This document shows, piece after piece, positions 1-5,883 of a DNA stretch of 10,563 nt. The translations under genes and the position numbers were made by a program. Position 1 is the first letter of the stretch. Every line of letters begins with the position of its first letter. The notes beneath the pieces were generated by a model. That model was not told the DNA's origin. It did no database searches and saw nothing but the letters and a program-made list of their open reading frames with translations. Source of the stretch: Flectobacillus sp. (GTDB taxonomy: Bacteria > Bacteroidota > Bacteroidia > Cytophagales > Spirosomataceae); the NCBI GenBank assembly GCA_029865665.1, contig JARXAV010000125.1:1-10563 (forward strand). The letters run 5' to 3'.

Positions 1-1
1 T

Positions 2-1117
2 GCTACGAAAATTGCGAAGGAAACTAATCCAGACAATGAATTACGTGTCGGTTGGGATTTGGGCGATAAGTCGTTAATCAATTGGATTAGTGACACCCAT
101 TGTTATCTTGTTAGAAAAGGGCAGAAGATTCAATTTTTAGCTAGACCTTCTAAATTAGAGATTATTAGTTTTCACCTGAACGAAGGGGATAGATTATTAA
201 TTTGTAGCGATAATTTACGCAACACACTTACTGAAGCAAACGTAGATGTGATTTGTCAGAATAGCACCAATGCAGATGAAACGGTAAAAGCCTTGCAAAC
301 TGCTTTTGCTTCTGTAAAAACAGGTCTTGACACTGGTAATATCGGGAATATTATTGTGATGGAAGTCATTAACAATCGTAAAGAAATCGTTAATTCTACA
401 ACTACGGTAGAACCTAATGCTAAAATAAAGAACGAAGGTAGTTCCGTTGGAAGCAGTGTTGACTTAAAAAAACTTGGTCTGTGGATAGGCGTACCGCTTT
501 TAAGTCTCTTAATTGGTGCTGGAGGATATATGCTGTATGATAAAACAGACCATTTTCAAGGTTTATTTTCTGGAACAGAAAGACCTGGTTTAGACGATAC
601 GGTTGCTTTTATAGGGAAAAATAACGACGCAAATAATGCACTAATAATTGATTCTTCTTATAAAGCTAAACACGTACAAGATTCACTAGATGCATTAAAA
701 AAAGTGTCTGAGGAAAATGGTAATAAATCTAGCAGTGGTGTTGCCGTTCCGTTAGCGTCTGAATTTTCGAAGGAGAACAAACGGAAGAACGAGGGAGTAA
801 GAAGTAACTCTTCGAAATCGTCTTCTAAAAGCACGAATGAAAGTACAACGAACGCTGTGGTCACTTCTTCAGGAAGTGATAATGAAGGTGAAACTATCCG
901 TGAAAAGCCTAAAAAGCTGAATAATGTAGAATCTGAGAAACAAAATTATGATGCTTTATTATTACAGCGAGATAAGTGGACAGCAGTAGTGGATGATTTG
1001 AAAGTGGAGCAAGCAAACGGTGATAATACGGTCTCTGAAAAATTGATTAAAGCACAGGCTGTATTGAATCGTGTGAATCAAAAAATAAATGTAAGCTCTA
1101 AGAAACTAGGGTATTAA
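2..1117 (+). CDS. PP2C-like phosphatase-domain protein with a membrane anchor, 5' end missing
   Basis: The reading frame is open from the window edge, so this is the last 371 residues of a longer protein; the first internal start-like codon (TTG at 59) is not the real start. What remains of the catalytic domain resembles the C-terminal half of PP2C/PPM Ser/Thr phosphatases: WISDTHCYLVRKG matches the 'GDSRAYLLRDG' strand pair, GDRLLICSDNL matches 'GDRLLLCSDGL', and NIGNIIVMEV matches the terminal 'DNITVIVVEV' strand. A single hydrophobic segment follows (LGLWIGVPLLSLLIGAGGY, about bases 472-540). After it come a Ser/Asn/Lys-rich low-complexity stretch (about 718-900) and a charged, probably helical tail. 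The usual metal-binding Asp of the final DN motif is Gly here (codon 344-346), and the Gly of SDG is Asn (codon 212-214), so activity is doubtful. The fold call is fairly secure; function and partner are unknown. Confidence 0.7.
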   Translation, partial: ATKIAKETNPDNELRVGWDLGDKSLINWISDTHCYLVRKGQKIQFLARPSKLEIISFHLNEGDRLLICSDNLRNTLTEANVDVICQNSTNADETVKALQTAFASVKTGLDTGNIGNIIVMEVINNRKEIVNSTTTVEPNAKIKNEGSSVGSSVDLKKLGLWIGVPLLSLLIGAGGYMLYDKTDHFQGLFSGTERPGLDDTVAFIGKNNDANNALIIDSSYKAKHVQDSLDALKKVSEENGNKSSSGVAVPLASEFSKENKRKNEGVRSNSSKSSSKSTNESTTNAVVTSSGSDNEGETIREKPKKLNNVESEKQNYDALLLQRDKWTAVVDDLKVEQANGDNTVSEKLIKAQAVLNRVNQKINVSSKKLGY

Positions 1118-1139
1118 TTACTCATATTTTTCTGAAATT

Positions 1140-1190
1140 TTCCAACAAAAAGGGTATCGAGCAAATTGTTCGATACCCTTTTTGTTGGAA
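1140..1190. terminator. Bidirectional terminator hairpin between convergent genes
   Basis: A perfect 21-bp inverted repeat has arms at 1140-1160 and 1170-1190 and a 9-base centre that can pair a little further. The stem contains AAAAAGGG on the left and CCCTTTTT on the right, so each strand shows a GC-containing stem with a run of Ts. It lies 22 bases after the stop of the + strand PP2C-like gene and 32 bases beyond the stop of the - strand OmpA gene, the expected place for a shared Rho-independent terminator. Confidence 0.85.
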
Positions 1191-1221
1191 TGATATTACT
1201 AATGATTAGAAACCTTACCCA

Positions 1222-2583
1222 TTATAACTTCAAGATTAAAAACTCTACTCTACGGTTTACTTTTCGTTCTTCGTCCGTTCCTTTCTTAACGATTGGATAT
1301 TTGTCTCCGAAGCCCATTGCTTGTATTCTGGTTGAAGAGATTCCCTTTTGAGTGAGGTAGATTTTACAGGCATCCACACGGTCTTGCGATAATTCTAAGT
1401 TTGCATCAGCATCTCCTACGATGTCTGTATGTCCTTCTAAACGAATTTGCATGGTCGGATTTTCTTTCATCATAGCCACTAATTTATCTAATTCTGCAAA
1501 AGAAGCAGGAAGTAAATCCGATTTAGACATCTCAAAATAGATATTCTTTAGCGTGATTTTATCCCCTACATTCAATGGAAGTAGGTAAATATCTTTCGTT
1601 ATCTTTTGACCACCCGCTGTTTTGCTTAAATCCAAGACTTCGTTCACAGCCTGATAACCTTTAGCAGAGGCGATGTAAGTATAAACCTGTCCTTTTTGTA
1701 GAGAAATACGATACAGACCCGTAGATGCAAAGCTTTGTACCGAATCTATATCTCGTTTACTGCTAGAAATCTTGTAGTTAATCGTTGCACTTACGGCCGA
1801 GTTATTTTTACTATTTTTAACAAAACCAGAAATTGCTACATCATTCACAATGGTTGTAACTGGTGGTGTTGAAGGTGTTTGTGGCGTTTTAGGCGTTTCT
1901 ACTTCACCCACTTTTCCTGTTTTGGGAACTTTAGTGCTTGTTCCGCCCGTATTACTCGGTGTTTGTTTCGGTAATGGTTTCTGAGTAGGCACAGGCTGTT
2001 GTTGTGGTGCTGGTTGTTGATACACAGGAGCGGGGTTCTTGACGTAAAGCCCATAGACATTCCAGCAAACTAGGTAGTCGTAGTCGTTACATTCAAATAA
2101 ATCGAAGTTTTCAAGGCCTCTATCTAGTCGTTCGAAATATAAAACAAAATTTACTTGATCGCCAGGTCTAGTGCGCATTCCTATGTTATCCAAGTTACTG
2201 CCATGGCCAAGTGTAGGAATTCCTTCTGCTTTAATAAAGCGAAATGTTCTTGCTCCGTTTGCTGCAATAAGTTGAGCGGTATTTTTAACCCCTATAGTTT
2301 CAATGCCATTGTTTCCGCCTTGTTGGTTTTGATATACCCCATTTGTGTTTAAATAGGTTACATACAAAATGGTGTATTGGTCTGTTAGACGAATGTTGGA
2401 TACGGTGACTCCTTTGTCCGCAGCCCGTCCATTTCCGTTTGGATAATTGGAAGGCTGACTAGATGGGTAATTCCCTCCAGAGGAAGAGCCATTTGTTCCG
2501 TTGCCACTGCTACCCGTTTGATACGGAGTAACACAGCTTTGTAAAATAGCTAAGCTAAAAAGTAGATAGATGTATTTGCTCAT
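1222..2583 (-). CDS. OmpA-family outer-membrane lipoprotein with carboxypeptidase-regulatory-like domain
   Basis: This 453-residue protein begins with a lipoprotein signal: the hydrophobic segment ends in the lipobox L14-Q-S-C17, so Cys17 should be lipidated. A Gly/Ser/Asn-rich spacer (18-55) leads to a beta-rich domain of unknown family (about 58-182). Next come a Pro/Gln/Thr-rich linker (183-245), a carboxypeptidase-regulatory-like beta-sandwich (about 249-335, AISGFVKNSKNNSAVSATI) and a C-terminal OmpA peptidoglycan-binding domain (about 341-453). The OmpA motifs are EGHTD with Asp387, LSQDR with Arg402, and NRRVEF near the end. The 15-residue Asp-to-Arg spacing is that of the diaminopimelate-binding pair in known OmpA domains. 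It probably tethers the outer membrane to peptidoglycan. The gene follows the T9SS plug gene by 39 bp with no TAnnTTTG word in the gap, so co-transcription is likely. The lipoprotein + CRD + OmpA order recalls the T9SS protein PorE, but no TPR or propeller region is visible. Confidence 0.88.
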   Translation of the reverse strand: MSKYIYLLFSLAILQSCVTPYQTGSSGNGTNGSSSGGNYPSSQPSNYPNGNGRAADKGVTVSNIRLTDQYTILYVTYLNTNGVYQNQQGGNNGIETIGVKNTAQLIAANGARTFRFIKAEGIPTLGHGSNLDNIGMRTRPGDQVNFVLYFERLDRGLENFDLFECNDYDYLVCWNVYGLYVKNPAPVYQQPAPQQQPVPTQKPLPKQTPSNTGGTSTKVPKTGKVGEVETPKTPQTPSTPPVTTIVNDVAISGFVKNSKNNSAVSATINYKISSSKRDIDSVQSFASTGLYRISLQKGQVYTYIASAKGYQAVNEVLDLSKTAGGQKITKDIYLLPLNVGDKITLKNIYFEMSKSDLLPASFAELDKLVAMMKENPTMQIRLEGHTDIVGDADANLELSQDRVDACKIYLTQKGISSTRIQAMGFGDKYPIVKKGTDEERKVNRRVEFLILKL

Positions 2584-2622
2584 TAGATGGTTGGATTTGT
2601 CTTTGGAAAACAGTTGTTAAAT

Positions 2623-3936
2623 TTATCTGGAATGAATGAGAGAATAACCCACAAGAGCGTCTGCTCTAGCACTAAGTGGACGATGGTACACCAAAATTTC
2701 ATACACATTTTCAGTTTGTGCATGTGAACCCTCAAATTCCCTATCGTCGATATTGCCCTGACTATCTACGGTTACGTATTGATAATTATAAATACCTTGT
2801 TTAAGTTGAATAAAGGCTTCATAAGCATGATTTTCGGGTACGTAGTGCATTTGGTTCACCTCATTTAGTCGCCAGTCATTAAATGCTCCGTTAATATACA
2901 ACTTTTTGTTTTCTAATGAATCACTCAGGAGCTGAAAACTTACCCGCACATAGTCCGCTTCGGTATCTCCTTTGTTGGTTTCATAGTTATCAATTACATA
3001 CATTCCGTTAAAATCTTTGTTGTCAATATAAGAGAGATTACCCTGCGTTTTTTCGTGATAAAGTTCAAGAATGTTTTCTTGCTCCCCCTGAACGATGTGT
3101 GAAATATTGACTAGTTTTTGCTGATAACTTCTGCCGTCAAACATTCTGAATTCATTACCCCCAGCAATGGTGTTTTCTCCATCAAAAAATTGGAAATTTA
3201 AGGTTCTTGTATCACTATTTACCATGAACGGCTTTAAGTTTTTAAGTACTTTATCATCTCGGTAGTTTTGGCGTATGACGATTTTGAAATCGTCTTTTGG
3301 CGAAATGATAGGATAATTACCGTAGTTAATTCCGAAATTGATTTGCTGATCTGTTCTTCTTTTCAACGGATGATTCGGAAACACCACTTGTCCAGAAGCA
3401 CTCACCTGATTTTGATAGACCATAAATCGACGAGTCAGTACAAGGTCGTCTTCCTGCCTATTTTTATAGACCATCACCACATAATTTCCCGAAAGTTTAA
3501 CACTTGGAAGGCTTACCGTAAAATGGTAGTAAGGGATTTTTGTTGCAAATGAAGCGTAATAATCCTGAATAGGGAAATCATTATACTCAGAAAGGTATTC
3601 AATTTCATTGAGTGGCGAGGGTGTCCAATCAGAATTGCAATGAAATATTTTAACCCGAAAATTTTGAAATTGTTGATTTAAGCAATCAAATTGGAGTAAA
3701 AGAGGCTGAACGTCATCCAAATTAATAATAGGAGGAGTGAGGGCATTTTGTGCAGTCCTTGTGCTATTTGCAAGCGGATACAACTGAACCGAGCGAATGT
3801 AGGGTTCATAAGTTGCATTATCATAGAGCAGTTTCTTTCCGAGCCTTGTTTCTTTCTTTTTTTGAGCGTCGGCATTAAACAAAAATAGGAATAAGCCGAA
3901 GCATATTCCTATGTAAGTGAGGGTTTGTTTTCTCAT
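2623..3936 (-). CDS. Type IX secretion system plug-family protein (DUF5103-like)
   Basis: This 437-residue protein has a clear Sec signal peptide: MRK, a hydrophobic core (residues 8-20), and a probable cut after NADA24 before Gln25. The mature part is beta-rich and resembles the DUF5103 / 'T9SS plug' family of Bacteroidota. In that family the N-terminal domain (about 40-180 here) contains IRSVQLYP, PLLLQFDCL, and a YHFTVSLPS...SGNYVVMVY pattern, followed by a longer C-terminal beta region with an NDWRLNE segment. In Flavobacterium johnsoniae a protein named Plug closes the periplasmic mouth of the SprA translocon when no substrate carrier is bound; a similar periplasmic or outer-membrane role is inferred here from family membership. 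The start ATG is 20 bp after the DUF4435 gene stop, and the OmpA lipoprotein gene follows after 39 bp. A candidate promoter lies in the 3' end of the DUF4435 gene. No truncation is seen. Confidence 0.82.
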   Translation of the reverse strand: MRKQTLTYIGICFGLFLFLFNADAQKKKETRLGKKLLYDNATYEPYIRSVQLYPLANSTRTAQNALTPPIINLDDVQPLLLQFDCLNQQFQNFRVKIFHCNSDWTPSPLNEIEYLSEYNDFPIQDYYASFATKIPYYHFTVSLPSVKLSGNYVVMVYKNRQEDDLVLTRRFMVYQNQVSASGQVVFPNHPLKRRTDQQINFGINYGNYPIISPKDDFKIVIRQNYRDDKVLKNLKPFMVNSDTRTLNFQFFDGENTIAGGNEFRMFDGRSYQQKLVNISHIVQGEQENILELYHEKTQGNLSYIDNKDFNGMYVIDNYETNKGDTEADYVRVSFQLLSDSLENKKLYINGAFNDWRLNEVNQMHYVPENHAYEAFIQLKQGIYNYQYVTVDSQGNIDDREFEGSHAQTENVYEILVYHRPLSARADALVGYSLIHSR

Positions 3937-3956
3937 AAAGTTCTAAAGAGTAAATA

Positions 3957-4793
3957 TTATGAAAGGCTTTTTACAAGAATATTGTGCAATTCAACTAAAT
4001 CATCAAATTTAGTATAGTCAAAGTGTTTTTTAGCAAATTTATAATAGGCCTTCATTGGAAAATCAGGAAGCAATGTTCTTAATGCTTTATCAAAATCTTT
4101 ACCCTGATACCATGTTAAATAACCTTTTTCTTCGTAAAATGTATCTTCTGTAAATTGACAATAGAAATCTGCTAAAGTCTGTTCAAACATTACTTTTGTC
4201 CAGACATCTGTTTTTTTCTTTTCGATTTCAATTTTTTCCCATGCTTTATTAAAGCATAACTCATTGTTATTTAATTCCTCATCAGTTGGTAGTGTTCCAC
4301 TCGTTCCCAGCCATGTTGTCCCGAAGTCAGTAGGAATACGCATTTTGCCTAAAGTGTGTCTAATAGCTTGATAATAAGCTATTTTTTTAGCTGCTTTTAT
4401 AAATACATCTTCCACATTTTTTTCAGATGTTAATTGATAATGAGTTAAATTATGCTCACAAATGAATTGATAAAAGCGACTCGTATCAAATAAATAATTT
4501 TCAATGGTAGTACGAAAACTATAGAGAATATACTTGTCTTTTGTTAAGGAAATAGACATAGGAACTGGAATGTCAAAATCTCTATCTCTGAAAAAATAGT
4601 AAGAATTTGATTGTGTTGTATTATTCTCATAGACCTGAATCGCACTGCCAGCTCCTTTTTTACTACCAATAGGCTGATGCTGTATCGTTCCCTGTGAGGA
4701 TTTTTCTGAAGCACTGTTGATTACTTTAGATAGTATTTCGTAATCATGGCTGCCGCTCTTTCCCTCACAATAGACTGTTACAATCTTATTCAT
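3957..4793 (-). CDS. DUF4435 / TOPRIM-like putative nuclease, AriB-like partner of the upstream ATPase
   Basis: This 278-residue protein carries a TOPRIM-type acidic pattern: VTVYCEGKSG with Glu10 near the N-terminus, then FFRDRDFD with Asp70 and Asp72, then TTIENYLF with Glu98. The E...DxD...ENYL order is characteristic of DUF4435 proteins. In the PARIS anti-phage system the DUF4435 protein AriB is held inactive by the ATPase AriA and, once released, acts as a nuclease that cleaves tRNA. That role is inferred here from motif and gene pairing. The remainder (about 110-278) is helical-looking, charged and Lys/Tyr/Phe-rich, and not recognised. The start ATG overlaps the ATPase stop in ATGAATAA, an arrangement typical of translational coupling. 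There is no signal peptide, so it should be cytoplasmic. The gene is very AT-rich (13/60 and 17/60 GC in two hand-counted samples). An RloB/AbiL-type TOPRIM protein is the main alternative, but its NPxFE-type motif is not seen. Confidence 0.68.
   Translation of the reverse strand: MNKIVTVYCEGKSGSHDYEILSKVINSASEKSSQGTIQHQPIGSKKGAGSAIQVYENNTTQSNSYYFFRDRDFDIPVPMSISLTKDKYILYSFRTTIENYLFDTSRFYQFICEHNLTHYQLTSEKNVEDVFIKAAKKIAYYQAIRHTLGKMRIPTDFGTTWLGTSGTLPTDEELNNNELCFNKAWEKIEIEKKKTDVWTKVMFEQTLADFYCQFTEDTFYEEKGYLTWYQGKDFDKALRTLLPDFPMKAYYKFAKKHFDYTKFDDLVELHNILVKSLS
4004..4037 (-). promoter_or_regulatory. Candidate Bacteroidota-type promoter for the plug/OmpA genes
   Basis: On the - strand, TAAATTTG (4011-4004) fits the Bacteroidota -7 word TAnnTTTG, and TTTG (4037-4034) lies 22 bases upstream, close to the spacing reported for the -33 element. 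The -7 word lies 67 bases before the plug-gene ATG and inside the 3' end of the DUF4435 gene. The local DNA is very AT-rich, so a chance match is quite possible. If real, it would let the plug and OmpA genes be expressed independently of the upstream ATPase/nuclease pair. Confidence 0.3.
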
Positions 4794-5853
4794 TAGACAA
4801 ACGTATTATTTGGTTTTCCTCTTCATTAAACATTGATGCCACGCTATTGGAGTGAGAAGTAATAATAAATTGATTATTCTTTCCTAATTTGGGCAAGGTT
4901 CTAATTAATGCTTGTTGCAAAGGAGGGTGTAAGTGTAATTCTATCTCGTCAATAATAATAATAGAGTTATTGATATTCCAACGAGCAAAGTCCATTAATA
5001 TAGGAAATATAGCTCTTTCTCCAGCAGACATACCCGATAATTCATATTGATTTTTGCCATCTGATAGAAAAAAGCTAGGAGCTTTCGCTTCTTCAAATAA
5101 ATTAAAATTAGGAGCTACACCCACGAAAGAACGATTAGGAAAAATAAGTTTATACAACGTTTCTAATTTTTCGTAAAAATCAAACTCTCCTTGGCGTATC
5201 TCTCTTCCTTTTTCAGTTACAGCTAAATGGTAACTATAAGTACTTGCTAAAAAACTACGAATAAAATCAAGTTGAGCGACTTCGCTATCTAATAAATTGC
5301 TGAGACTATAGGAGTTACGTTGCTCATTGTACCAATAGATATTCCCAACATTTTTAAAAAGACTCGCTGTATTACTAGTAAATTGAGATAACCGTTTGGC
5401 ATATTGATGACCACTAAACTGAAATGATGCCTTTGCACCCTCAATTGCTTTTACCTTAATGTCTTCGTAGTCAAGAGTTAAGTTAACTTCTGATTTACAA
5501 GAAGGTATATCTAACTTTATCCCCTTACTTTGTAAATCAGTTGCAAACTGTGTAGTTGCTTTTAACTCTTCCTCACTAAAGATGATAGATGCTTCAACCG
5601 TAGGAAGTAATGTTCCTGTTTGTAAATATTGATAATTGAAACCAGACCAGTCTAAGGTATTGGGCGAAAATTTTTCTCTTATAACACTTGCAAGTAATAG
5701 GGTAATGGCTTGAAGAATCGATGATTTGCCACTACCATTATTACCTATAATTAGCGTTACGTCATTCACCTCTCCATCCGAATCGCAGAATGAAATATGC
5801 TTTTTTGACGTAAATTTTTTATAGTTCTGTAATGTTAATGATTTTATTTTCAT
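4786..5853 (-). CDS. AAA/SMC-type ATPase (AAA_15/AAA_21, OLD-like), AriA-like
   Basis: This is a 355-residue ABC/SMC-like ATPase. It opens with the family's usual MKIKSLTLQNYKKF strand, then Walker A GNNGSGKS (37-44), WYNEQR (about 174-179, Q-loop-like region), the signature SGMSAGE (273-279), Walker B IIIIDEIELHLHP with Asp302-Glu303, and the H-loop TSHS with His334. No zinc hook or long coiled coil is present, so it is not RecF, RecN or SbcC; it fits the single-chain ATPases of defence modules. The frame extends 10 codons upstream to a TTG at 5883, but the ATG at 5853 puts the conserved first strand at the N-terminus and is preferred. It begins 30 bp after the ABC-F stop and overlaps the DUF4435 gene by 8 bp. 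In PARIS the AriA ATPase senses phage anti-restriction proteins and releases AriB; whether this protein senses the same trigger cannot be read from sequence. All nucleotide-binding motifs are intact. Confidence 0.8.
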   Translation of the reverse strand: MKIKSLTLQNYKKFTSKKHISFCDSDGEVNDVTLIIGNNGSGKSSILQAITLLLASVIREKFSPNTLDWSGFNYQYLQTGTLLPTVEASIIFSEEELKATTQFATDLQSKGIKLDIPSCKSEVNLTLDYEDIKVKAIEGAKASFQFSGHQYAKRLSQFTSNTASLFKNVGNIYWYNEQRNSYSLSNLLDSEVAQLDFIRSFLASTYSYHLAVTEKGREIRQGEFDFYEKLETLYKLIFPNRSFVGVAPNFNLFEEAKAPSFFLSDGKNQYELSGMSAGERAIFPILMDFARWNINNSIIIIDEIELHLHPPLQQALIRTLPKLGKNNQFIITSHSNSVASMFNEEENQIIRLSNE

Positions 5854-5883
5854 AATTCCTACATTTAGTACACGACGAGCCAA

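Noticed and set aside
658..864. 68-codon - strand frame opposite the PP2C-like gene
   Set aside because: It mirrors the Ser/Lys-rich region of the + strand gene (Leu/Phe/Ser-rich product) and has no start context or family resemblance.
1166..1351. 61-codon + strand frame starting in the terminator hairpin
   Set aside because: It begins inside the hairpin and lies antisense to the conserved OmpA domain; it is a shadow frame.
3957..4793. RloB-type (AbiLii-like) assignment for the TOPRIM-like protein
   Set aside because: The N-terminal EG motif would fit, but the FRDRDFD and TTIENYLF motifs match the DUF4435 pattern better, and the RloB-type NPxFE segment was not found. It is kept only as an alternative.
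5854..5883. Upstream TTG start giving a 365-residue ATPase
   Set aside because: The extra ten residues (MARRVLNVGI) precede the conserved MKIKSLTLQNYKKF strand where such ATPases normally begin, and an ATG is available at 5853.
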